12,192 bases of DNA from NCBI GenBank assembly GCA_905373085.1, contig CAJPRR010000059.1, forward strand, positions 1-12,192, written 5' to 3'. Made by a program: the position numbers and the translations under genes. Origin of the DNA: an uncultured Selenomonas sp. (GTDB taxonomy: Bacteria > Bacillota > Negativicutes > Selenomonadales > Selenomonadaceae). This document shows positions 1-6,230 of this stretch, one piece after another. Within the stretch, counting starts at the first letter, position 1, and each line of letters starts with the position of its first letter. The notes below the pieces were generated by a model. It did no database searches. It saw nothing but the letters and a program-made list of their open reading frames with translations, and was not told the DNA's origin.

Positions 1-2
1 AC

Positions 3-110
3 GCAGATGACGAGCGCACGCGTACGGAGACGAAGCCTGCAGGCGCATCGCCCGCGGCGACTCCCTCCGCGGCCCCCACCCCCGGCGCGGAGACGCAGAA
101 GACGCAGTGA
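3..110 (+). CDS. 3' end of a gene with an Ala/Pro/Thr-rich C-terminal tail (partial)
   Basis: This is an open frame running in from the left edge. Its last 35 codons end at TGA 108-110, and it begins outside the window. The visible residues start ADDERTRTETKPAG and continue as an Ala/Pro/Ser/Thr-rich low-complexity stretch ending QKTQ. That composition is typical of disordered tails or linkers on secreted or envelope proteins, but the function cannot be read. I prefer this frame because it stops 10 bp before a strong hairpin (121-167), as expected for a gene 3' end. The other open frame here (7-231) runs straight through the hairpin and reads as an Arg/Pro-rich shadow. It converges with the NlpC/P60 gene. 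Confidence 0.55.
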   Translation, partial: ADDERTRTETKPAGASPAATPSAAPTPGAETQKTQ

Positions 111-120
111 CGCTCCCCAT

Positions 121-167
121 ACGAAAGGGGCTGTCGCACAAATCATGTGCGACAGCCCCTCTTTCGT
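121..167. terminator. Hairpin terminator between convergent genes, probably bidirectional
   Basis: Positions 127-140 (GGGGCTGTCGCACA) pair perfectly with 146-159 across a 5-nt loop (AATCA). A further 6 bp (121-126 with 162-167) extend the stem past a 2-nt bulge at 160-161. The flanks are A-rich on one side and T-rich on the other, but T runs are short on both strands (TCTTTCGT and TTTCGT). The hairpin lies 11 bp after the stop of the left-edge gene and about 37 bp after the stop of the convergent NlpC/P60 gene, so it can serve both. Confidence 0.75.
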
Positions 168-203
168 GTGCAAAAGCGCCTCTATTGAACTGCACGATAC
201 CCT

Positions 204-1010
204 TCACCGTACAATATGCTTGCCTCCGTAATAATGCGTATTCCAGTAGTCGCCCGAAAGTTCGTCGATGCGCACGCCTTTGCTCGTCGAGGCGTGGATG
301 AACTTGCCGCCGCCGAGGTAGATGCCGCAGTGCGAGGCGCCCTTTTCGTACGTCTCGAAGAAGACGAGGTCGCCCGCTTCGAGTTCCGCTGTCTTTGCAT
401 TCCTTCCGAGCTTGAACTGCTCGTCCGCCGTGCGCGGCAGCATCATGCCGTTCTCTTGGAAGACGTACTGCAAGTATCCCGAGCAGTCGAACGCCTTCGG
501 CGTCGTGCCGCCGAACTTGTACGGCGTGCCGATGTACTTCTTCGCCGTCGCTATGACGGCCGCCACCTTGGCTCGCTGCAGGAACGGGGCGCTCTCGGGC
601 GCTTTTTTTATGCGCGGTTCGAGCGCGGGACGCATCTCCTTGCCCGGCGCGTCCGCCGGTTTCACACCCACGCCGTCCGGCACAGGACTTGCGGGAACGG
701 GAGCGGCAGCGTTCTCTTCCCGTGCGGGCTGCTTCTGCAGACGGCTCCAAGTCTCGCGATCGACGACGCCCGTTTCCTTGAGGCTCTGGGCGCGTTGGAA
801 AGCAAGAACCGCGCTCTTCGTGCGGCTGCCGAAGATGCCGTCCGGCTCGTCGGCGAGGTAGCCCGTGCGCTTCAGTTCCCTCTGCAGCTTGAGGACGTCG
901 TGTCCGTGGGAGTTTTCCGAGAGGATCGGCGCGGCCAAGGCCGTGCCCGCCGACAAGAATACGGCAAGTCCGAAAGCAAGAAAAACCTTGCGCAAACGAC
1001 AGAGGCGCAT
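204..1010 (-). CDS. Secreted NlpC/P60 (C40) peptidoglycan endopeptidase with PG-binding domain
   Basis: The predicted product has 268 residues and would cleave peptide stems of peptidoglycan outside the cytoplasmic membrane. Residues 1-27 form a signal peptide (basic LRK, hydrophobic core, ALAA-P cleavage region). Residues about 36-92 match a PG_binding_1 domain (VLKLQRELKRTGYL, DGIFGSRTKSAVLAFQ). A Pro/Ala-rich linker leads to a C-terminal NlpC/P60 domain at about 147-268. The catalytic Cys176 lies in FDCSGYLQYVF, and the active-site His227 in SHCGIYLGGGKFIHAS. The start is ATG at 1010, because AAGGA sits about 9 nt upstream on the minus strand; an in-frame TTG at 1031 would run through that site. 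The gene is transcribed away from the pel operon with its own promoter. It is probably a general cell-wall hydrolase rather than a Pel component. Confidence 0.93.
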   Translation of the reverse strand: MRLCRLRKVFLAFGLAVFLSAGTALAAPILSENSHGHDVLKLQRELKRTGYLADEPDGIFGSRTKSAVLAFQRAQSLKETGVVDRETWSRLQKQPAREENAAAPVPASPVPDGVGVKPADAPGKEMRPALEPRIKKAPESAPFLQRAKVAAVIATAKKYIGTPYKFGGTTPKAFDCSGYLQYVFQENGMMLPRTADEQFKLGRNAKTAELEAGDLVFFETYEKGASHCGIYLGGGKFIHASTSKGVRIDELSGDYWNTHYYGGKHIVR

Positions 1011-1057
1011 AACATCCCATCCTTTCCACAAAGCGGCAATCGCCTAAAACATGTCCG

Positions 1058-1085
1058 TTATATCTGTGCTTTTATATCTGTGCTT
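1058..1085. repeat. 14-bp tandem direct repeat (two copies)
   Basis: The unit TTATATCTGTGCTT occurs twice head to tail, at 1058-1071 and 1072-1085, with no mismatch. It begins at or just after the inferred transcription start of the NlpC/P60 gene, so it would form the first part of that leader. The role is unknown. It could be a regulator site, an mRNA feature, or slippage in AT-rich DNA. Confidence 0.9.
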
Positions 1086-1088
1086 TCA

Positions 1089-1116
1089 AGTATACTGTAA
1101 AACTCCGATAAGTCAA
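1089..1116 (-). promoter_or_regulatory. Sigma-70-type promoter of the NlpC/P60 gene
   Basis: Read on the minus strand, a -35 TTGACT (1116-1111) is followed after 16 bp by a -10 TATACT (1094-1089). Both hexamers are one base from consensus. The predicted transcription start is near 1082, giving a leader of about 70 nt before the ATG at 1010. The 14-bp tandem repeat lies at the 5' end of that leader. Confidence 0.75.
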
Positions 1117-1199
1117 GCCTGAAGCATATCGGCCATATATGAGCCCTTTATCCCAGAAGAAAAGAATTCTATAAAATTTACAGAACATGTAGATAAAGA

Positions 1200-1240
1200 C
1201 TTGCCATAAAATAATGAGTCATATATACTATATTGGCAAG
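1200..1240. promoter_or_regulatory. Inverted repeat bracketing the pel promoter, candidate operator
   Basis: CTTGCCA (1200-1206) and its exact reverse complement TGGCAAG (1234-1240) are 27 bp apart. The left arm covers the -35 box and the right arm the predicted start of transcription. A dimeric repressor bound across both arms, or a factor bound to either, could block RNA polymerase. With only 7-bp arms, chance is possible. Confidence 0.35.
1201..1229 (+). promoter_or_regulatory. Sigma-70-type promoter of the pel operon
   Basis: A -35 TTGCCA (1201-1206) is followed after 17 bp by a -10 TATACT (1224-1229), with predicted transcription start near 1236. This would give pelD a leader of roughly 135 nt. 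It is the best-spaced plus-strand promoter in the intergenic region. I assign it to the whole operon, because the genes downstream overlap and show no other obvious promoter. Confidence 0.65.
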
Positions 1241-1280
1241 ACATACATGCGGGGAAAATACAAAAATTTACATTTCCAAC

Positions 1281-1290
1281 ATTGTACAAT
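1281..1290. promoter_or_regulatory. Perfect 10-bp palindrome in the pel leader
   Basis: ATTGTACAAT is its own reverse complement. It lies about 45 nt after the predicted pel transcription start and 84 bp before the pelD start. It could be an operator, but palindromes of this size also arise by chance in AT-rich DNA. Confidence 0.3.
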
Positions 1291-1312
1291 AGGTTTACAG
1301 TCTTATATTTCG

Positions 1313-1325
1313 CAGCAAGTTGCTG
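1313..1325. promoter_or_regulatory. Interrupted palindrome in the pel leader
   Basis: CAGCAA (1313-1318) and TTGCTG (1320-1325) are exact reverse complements around a single G. With a 1-nt centre it is unlikely to be an RNA hairpin, so a dimeric DNA-binding protein site is the more natural reading. No regulator is identified. Confidence 0.3.
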
Positions 1326-1373
1326 AAACGAACGGCGCGGAAGGGTTGAGAGAATGGAGTCTGATGCAAGCGT

Positions 1374-3509
1374 ATGAGTACATGGACGAAAAAAGTGATG
1401 TTCGCGGGGCTGCCGCGCTTCTTGGAGCAGCTGCTCGCCGCGTGTTTTCGCAAGGAGGCGTGGGAAGTCTCGCGCCTTTCTGCGAGCGAGGAGGAGCGCC
1501 CGCAGAAAGGCATGAAGACGTATGACTGCGCACCGGAGAGCGCCGAGGCGGGCATGGTCTTCGCCGCTGAGAATCTCGATCTCCTCATCTATCGTTTGGA
1601 GCGCGATCCCGCTCTGGGGGCGCGTCGGCTCGACGCCATGCTGCGCTTTGCCTGCGCCTCGAAGGTGCGGCGCGTGTTCCTGCTCTCGGGCGACGAGGTG
1701 TTTGCGCCGCATACGATGCCGACGGAGCAGGACGAGTTGCTGCCGCAGGGCGAGACGGGGGCGCTTCTCGCGCGTCTGGAAGCCCAGGGGCTCTCTTGGC
1801 GTGCCCAAGGACTTTCCGTGTCCATCGTGCGCCTCGCCGAGCTTTACGCGCCGGGGCAGACGTCGGACGACGGCTTCATCGGCCGCCTCTTCGGCGCGGC
1901 TCTGATGAATCGGCCGCTGCCGCGCTACACTGAGCCGGCCGCCGTCTCCTGCGGCTTTCTCGATGCGCGTGACGCGGTCTATGCAATCTATCAGGCGGCG
2001 GCGCGCGGTTTCGACGGCGCACATCTGCACATCGGCGCATCTGCGGCAACGACGATGGCGGAGCTTTATGCAATCTGCAGCGCCTTCTTCCCGCGCATGG
2101 AGGAGGCGGCGATTCCGCGCGAAACGCAGGGACGCGCTATATTGAAGAGCACGATTGCAGAAAAAGATCTCGGCTGGCGTCCCGTGCGGCCTCTCGCACA
2201 AGGCCTCAAGGAGACATGGGAGGCGATGCGCACGATGCACGGCACGCGCGTCACGGACATCCGCGCGATGTCGCGGCGCGCGCGTCTCGCACGCCTTCAG
2301 CAGCGCTTCATCCCCTACGCGGAGAACCTCGCGGGCGCGGCTTTGACGGCGGGCGTGGGCGCTTTGCAGGGCGGCACGACGGTGAACGCCATGACGGCGT
2401 TCGACTTCGCGTTTCTCTACATCGGCTGCATGGGACTTCTCTACGGCAAGCAGCAGGCGCTGCTCGCGGCGGCGCTCTCGCTCGCGCTGCTCGTGCACGG
2501 CCTTTTGGGCGCGGGCGGCGACCTCGTGGCAATGCTCTACAGTCCGCGCGAGTTCCTGCACTTCGTTTCGTACTTCTTCGTCGCGGTGCTGACGGGCTAC
2601 TTCGCCGACCGCGCGAGCTATCAGCAGCTCGCCGACACGCGCATCAAGCGCCGCCTGCAGAACCGCTATTCCTTTTTGGAGAATCTCTTCAAGGAAAATA
2701 TCGCCGTGAAAGATCGCCTCTACCGTCAGATCGTGAACTCGGACGACAGCATCGGCCGCCTTTACCGCATCGTTTCGCGCCTCGATTCCGTCGAGACGGA
2801 GAACCTCTTCACGCAGGCGACCTCGGTCACGGCGGACATCCTCGACGTCGAGGATGTCGTCGTCTACGTCGTCGGCGAGGGCGGCTACTACCTGCGCCAG
2901 AAGGTGCGCCTCGGCAGCCGGACGGGCGAGATGCCGCGCTCTTTGCGCGTCGACGACTATCCGTATCTGCAGGAAATGCTCCGGGAGAAGAAGATCTTCG
3001 TCAACCGCGATCTCATCAAGGGGCTGCCCGATCTCGCCGCGCCGATTTCCTACGAAGGGCGCGTGATCGCCGTCCTGCAGATCTATCACCTGGACTTCGA
3101 GCAGTGGAGCCTCTACGAGCAGAACCTCCTCTCCATCACCGCGCGTCTCGTGTCCAGCTCGCTCGGACGCGCCTACGCATGGGAGCAGGAGACGGCAGGG
3201 CGCAAATACGTCGACGAGACGCGCATCCTGCGCATCGAGGAATTTCAAAAGGTCATCGAGGAGTTCCGCGCACGCCGCCGCATGCAGACGGACTATCCCG
3301 TCGCGCTGCTGCCCGTCAGCGTCAAGGGCGAAAGCTACCGAGAGATCGACCACAAGATCGCGAACAGCATCCGCGCCGAGGACTTCATCGGCGAGACGGC
3401 AGACGGCGTCGCGCTCCTTCTGCCCGACGTCGCGGGAAAGACGCTCGACATGGTGCGCGACCGCTTGGAAAAGGCGGGAATTGAAACGGGGGAGAGCCTT
3501 TCTCTATGA
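1374..3509 (+). CDS. pelD: PelD-like c-di-GMP receptor with an N-terminal degenerate SDR/epimerase domain
   Basis: The product has 711 residues, against roughly 455 for Pseudomonas PelD. Residues about 1-300 resemble an extended SDR/NAD-epimerase (RRVFLLSGDEVF near 99-110, IVRLAELYAPG, CGFLDARDAVYAIY). The glycine-rich nucleotide loop and the YxxxK catalytic pair are missing. Four membrane segments follow at about 317-410, then a helical stalk (413-465), a GAF-like domain (about 475-610) and a degenerate GGDEF domain (about 625-705). The GGDEF signature is lost (ETADGVALLLP), but the c-di-GMP I-site RxxD remains as R667-A-E-D670. PelD of Pseudomonas binds c-di-GMP at such a site to switch on polymer synthesis, and the same is inferred here. 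The start at 1374 is the first possible codon after an in-frame stop; its ribosome site (GGAGT near 1355) is rather distant, so ATG 1398 is a less likely alternative. The gene overlaps pelE by 4 bp. Confidence 0.88.
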   Translation: MSTWTKKVMFAGLPRFLEQLLAACFRKEAWEVSRLSASEEERPQKGMKTYDCAPESAEAGMVFAAENLDLLIYRLERDPALGARRLDAMLRFACASKVRRVFLLSGDEVFAPHTMPTEQDELLPQGETGALLARLEAQGLSWRAQGLSVSIVRLAELYAPGQTSDDGFIGRLFGAALMNRPLPRYTEPAAVSCGFLDARDAVYAIYQAAARGFDGAHLHIGASAATTMAELYAICSAFFPRMEEAAIPRETQGRAILKSTIAEKDLGWRPVRPLAQGLKETWEAMRTMHGTRVTDIRAMSRRARLARLQQRFIPYAENLAGAALTAGVGALQGGTTVNAMTAFDFAFLYIGCMGLLYGKQQALLAAALSLALLVHGLLGAGGDLVAMLYSPREFLHFVSYFFVAVLTGYFADRASYQQLADTRIKRRLQNRYSFLENLFKENIAVKDRLYRQIVNSDDSIGRLYRIVSRLDSVETENLFTQATSVTADILDVEDVVVYVVGEGGYYLRQKVRLGSRTGEMPRSLRVDDYPYLQEMLREKKIFVNRDLIKGLPDLAAPISYEGRVIAVLQIYHLDFEQWSLYEQNLLSITARLVSSSLGRAYAWEQETAGRKYVDETRILRIEEFQKVIEEFRARRRMQTDYPVALLPVSVKGESYREIDHKIANSIRAEDFIGETADGVALLLPDVAGKTLDMVRDRLEKAGIETGESLSL

Positions 3510-4411
3510 TCAGCGATTTGTTTGCAGGAAATGGACGCCTGCTTCTCGTATACTTCGTATTGGTCGCCGTCTATATGGCCGTCGAAGGAAGGCGGCGCAG
3601 CCGTATCTCGGCGGCGGCAAAGGGCGTCTTTGCCGCCGCTCTGCCCGTCCTCGGGCTTCTTCTGCTGCTCCTTTACGAGCTTTTCGGTCATGCCCTCGGC
3701 CTCATGGAGCGCACGGGGCCGGAGGAAGAGGAGGAGGATCTCAGCATGTCCTTCGGCGAACGCGCCTACAATGCAGACATCGTGCCGCTGCGCGACACAT
3801 TCTTGATGGACGATCCGAAACTCAAGCGCAAGTTCTTCACCGACGCCATCAAGCAGGACGTCGTGGAGCGCCAGGCGATCCTCAACGAGGCCGTGCACGA
3901 CAGCGACCGCGAGATCGCCTACTACGCCGTGTCGATGATGACGGCGCACATGGAGCAGCTCGGCGAGGAGATCTACGCGCTCGAAGAGGCGATCAAGCGC
4001 GGCGCGGATGACGATGCGCTGCTCGACAAATATGCGGAGAAGGTGCGCGAGTTTTTGCTGCGCCGCTACGGCGACTCCGTGACGCGCGAGCAGCAGTACA
4101 TGCGCTACATGGAGATGCTGCGCCTCCTCTCGGAGCGCCACCCCGATCATCCCGCCTACCACGCCGAGCGCATCCGCGCATTGATCCGCGCACAGCGTTT
4201 GGAAGAGGCGGCGGCGGCCTGCGCCGCGTTTCGCGCAAGCCTCCCCGAGGCGGAGCTGCCGCTTCTCCTGACGCTTCAAATACAGCAGGCGGCGCATGAG
4301 CGCGAGGCGATGAAGGAAACGATCGAGTCGCTCAAGCGCCTGCCGACGCGCCTGACGAACGAAGCGATGCAGGCGATCCGCTACTGGGAAGGAGGTGCGG
4401 CGCGTGAATAA
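3506..4411 (+). CDS. pelE: PelE-like inner-membrane TPR protein
   Basis: The product has 301 residues. Two hydrophobic segments lie at about 11-27 and 39-66, followed by an acidic stretch (EEEEED, 73-78). The remaining helical cytoplasmic region ends in TPR-like helix pairs (HPDHPAYHAERIRALIRA, then RLEEAAAACAAF). This two-TM plus TPR arrangement, placed directly after pelD, is that of PelE. In Pseudomonas, PelE joins PelD, PelF and PelG in the inner-membrane synthase complex. The ATG at 3506 overlaps the pelD stop as ATGA, and GGGGGAG at 3488-3494 supplies the ribosome site, so the two proteins are probably translationally coupled. No enzymatic motif is visible, so the assignment rests on architecture and position. 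Confidence 0.82.
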   Translation: MISDLFAGNGRLLLVYFVLVAVYMAVEGRRRSRISAAAKGVFAAALPVLGLLLLLLYELFGHALGLMERTGPEEEEEDLSMSFGERAYNADIVPLRDTFLMDDPKLKRKFFTDAIKQDVVERQAILNEAVHDSDREIAYYAVSMMTAHMEQLGEEIYALEEAIKRGADDDALLDKYAEKVREFLLRRYGDSVTREQQYMRYMEMLRLLSERHPDHPAYHAERIRALIRAQRLEEAAAACAAFRASLPEAELPLLLTLQIQQAAHEREAMKETIESLKRLPTRLTNEAMQAIRYWEGGAARE

Positions 4412-6230
4412 GCGAAGTCTTTGCCTCCTGCTCTTCATCGCGTTCCTTCTGGGCTGCTTCTTCCAATACAGCCGTCTCGACGGCTTCCTGCATCTCGGCC
4501 TTGTCGGCAACGAGTTGAGCACAGAGCGCAGCGAACGTCCGATGCCGCCCGAAGGGAATCTGCCGCGCGAAAAGTTTCTCATCGTCTACGATCCCGCCGA
4601 TGTCGCGAGCATGTATGCGCGGCACAATACGGAAAAGCTCCTGACGGAAAAACGCAAGGACTATGAGAGCCGCACCGTCTACGACGTGCGTCCTCTTGAC
4701 GGCGCGTATCAGGGCGTCGCTCTGGCGACGGGGCGCTTGGACGCGGTAAAGATGCTGCCCGCGCTTTTGGACTATGTACGCTCAGGCGGCACGCTGCTCG
4801 TCCTGCAGAAGATCGAGCAGGAAAGCGATGCGCCCCTTGCAGCGGGATTGCTGCAGGATTTCGGCATCAAGAGTCTCAGCGGCGAATCGGACGTCCTCGG
4901 CGTGCATCTCGTCAGCGATTTCCTCATCGGCGGCAAGGATTTCCGTTTTGGCGAAGGATCGGTCTACACGACGCACGCCAACGGCGTGGCCTTGACGGGA
5001 AACGCCGAAGTGCACATCGAAGCCCTCGACGGCACGCCGCTCCTCTGGGAAAGCGCTTTGGGCAATGGCCGCATCTATGCCTACAACGGCGTCGAGCGCG
5101 ACGACAAGACGAACGTCGGCATCCTGACCGCCATGCTCGCGCACTGCGGCGAAGATTCGCTCTATCCCGTGGTCGGGGTCAAGATCTTCTTCATCGACGA
5201 TTTTCCGGCGCCGATTCCCGAAGGATATTTCTACAAGATCTACGACGAACTCGGCGTCGATACGGAGACCTTCTACCGCAAGATCTGGTGGCCGTTCATG
5301 CTGCAGCTCGCCAAGGAGGAGCAGCTCCGCTACACGGGCGTCATCATCGAGACATACGGCTCACAGGTCAAAGGCCCGTTTCATCCGCTCGGCGGACGCG
5401 CGGCGCGTGACGGGCTGATCATCTACGGGCGCGAGCTTCTGCATGCGGGCGGCGAGCTGGGACTGCACGGCTACAACCATCAGTCGCTCGCGCCGGACGG
5501 CTATGGACAGGGCGAGCTTGACTATGTGCCGTGGGAGAGCCAGGAGGATATGGAGGAGTCGCTGCGCGAGCTGAAGAACTACATCACCTCCGTCTACCCC
5601 GACTATGTGTTTCGCTCCTATGTGCCGCCGTCGGACATCTTGAGTCCCGAGGGGAAACAGGCTGTGAAAAACGTCTTTCCCGAGGTCAAGGTCTTCGCCT
5701 CGCTCTTCGACGGCCCGGCCGACAAGAAGGCGTACTATCAGGAGTTCGAGCGCACGGAGGACGGCGTCTACGAGATTCCGCGCCTGAGTTCGGGTCATGC
5801 GGCGAGCGGTCTCATGCGCTGGCAGGAAATCGGTGCACTGAACTACATCGGCGTGTTCTCCCACTTCGTCCATCCCGACGAAATCTTTTATGAGGAAAGC
5901 AAGGACACGAGCTGGCACGAAATGGAAGTCGGCCTCAAGGATTTCCTGCACGACATGAATCGCCGCTATCCGTGGCTGACGGCGACGACGATCTCCGAAA
6001 GCCTGCCGTTCTTCTCGGACTACTTCGATATGGACTACCGCGTCGTGCGCAAGCCCGGCCGCATGGAAATCTACAGCTGGGGCACGGGCGGCGAGCTGCG
6101 CTTCGTCCTGCGCACGGCGAAGGAGATCGAGCGCACGGAGGGCTGCACGGTCGAGAGCTTTGAAGCGGGCGTCTACATCGTGCGCGTGACCGAGGAAAAG
6201 TCCTGCATCTATTGGAAAGGAGAGAAGTGA
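4404..6230 (+). CDS. pelA: PelA-like polysaccharide deacetylase (DUF2194), membrane-anchored
   Basis: The product has 608 residues. An N-terminal hydrophobic segment (about 5-20) serves as signal anchor, putting the protein outside the inner membrane. Residues about 50-255 form an alpha/beta domain (FLIVYDPADVAS, SGGTLLVLQKI). The C-terminal half is a CE4-like deacetylase domain. It has D265-D266 in FFIDDFP (base and metal ligand), H355 and H359 in LGLHGYNHQSL (metal ligands), then YVPPSDILSPEG and FSHFVHPDE. By analogy with PelA and Firmicute PelA-deacetylase proteins, it would remove N-acetyl groups from the Pel polymer. Unlike Pseudomonas PelA it lacks the N-terminal glycoside hydrolase, which appears as a separate gene at 11145. 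The start is GTG 4404, 7 nt after AAGGAGGT; an in-frame GTG at 4395 overlaps that site. It overlaps pelE by 8 bp and pelF by 1 bp. Confidence 0.87.
   Translation: MNKRSLCLLLFIAFLLGCFFQYSRLDGFLHLGLVGNELSTERSERPMPPEGNLPREKFLIVYDPADVASMYARHNTEKLLTEKRKDYESRTVYDVRPLDGAYQGVALATGRLDAVKMLPALLDYVRSGGTLLVLQKIEQESDAPLAAGLLQDFGIKSLSGESDVLGVHLVSDFLIGGKDFRFGEGSVYTTHANGVALTGNAEVHIEALDGTPLLWESALGNGRIYAYNGVERDDKTNVGILTAMLAHCGEDSLYPVVGVKIFFIDDFPAPIPEGYFYKIYDELGVDTETFYRKIWWPFMLQLAKEEQLRYTGVIIETYGSQVKGPFHPLGGRAARDGLIIYGRELLHAGGELGLHGYNHQSLAPDGYGQGELDYVPWESQEDMEESLRELKNYITSVYPDYVFRSYVPPSDILSPEGKQAVKNVFPEVKVFASLFDGPADKKAYYQEFERTEDGVYEIPRLSSGHAASGLMRWQEIGALNYIGVFSHFVHPDEIFYEESKDTSWHEMEVGLKDFLHDMNRRYPWLTATTISESLPFFSDYFDMDYRVVRKPGRMEIYSWGTGGELRFVLRTAKEIERTEGCTVESFEAGVYIVRVTEEKSCIYWKGEK

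Larger units (their letters stand above)
1011..1373. other. AT-rich divergent intergenic region
   Basis: This 363-bp stretch between the NlpC/P60 gene and pelD is much richer in A/T than the flanking genes. It holds a promoter in each direction, the tandem repeat at 1058-1085, a 7-bp inverted repeat around the pel promoter (1200-1240), and palindromes at 1134-1141 (CATATATG), 1281-1290 and 1313-1325. I see no tRNA, no c-di-GMP riboswitch consensus, and no small ORF with a convincing ribosome-binding site. Confidence 0.7.

Noticed and set aside
7..231. Open frame with ATG at the left edge
   Set aside because: It reads through the strong hairpin at 121-167 and is Arg/Pro-rich. The alternative frame ending at 110 just before the hairpin is the better gene.
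1236..1373. c-di-GMP (GEMM) riboswitch before pelD
   Set aside because: The conserved GGCAAACC-like core and the tetraloop-receptor elements are not present. c-di-GMP control is better explained at the protein level by the PelD I-site.
1214..1525. Possible 103-residue ORF in the pel leader
   Set aside because: It lacks a ribosome-binding site, its ATG lies within the promoter upstream of the predicted transcription start, and its 3' part overlaps pelD in another frame with shadow-like composition.
1374..2273. Active UDP-sugar 4-epimerase for the Pel precursor
   Set aside because: The nucleotide-binding glycine loop and the YxxxK catalytic pair are both missing, so a normal epimerase reaction is not supported.
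1113..3353. 746-codon open frame on the minus strand opposite pelD
   Set aside because: It lies wholly antisense to a well-supported PelD, is rich in Arg/Ala/His/Leu without any domain, and arises from the GC-rich codon use of the plus-strand gene. The same applies to long minus-strand frames at 3335-4582, 6209-7813, 8166-9062 and 9131-10597.
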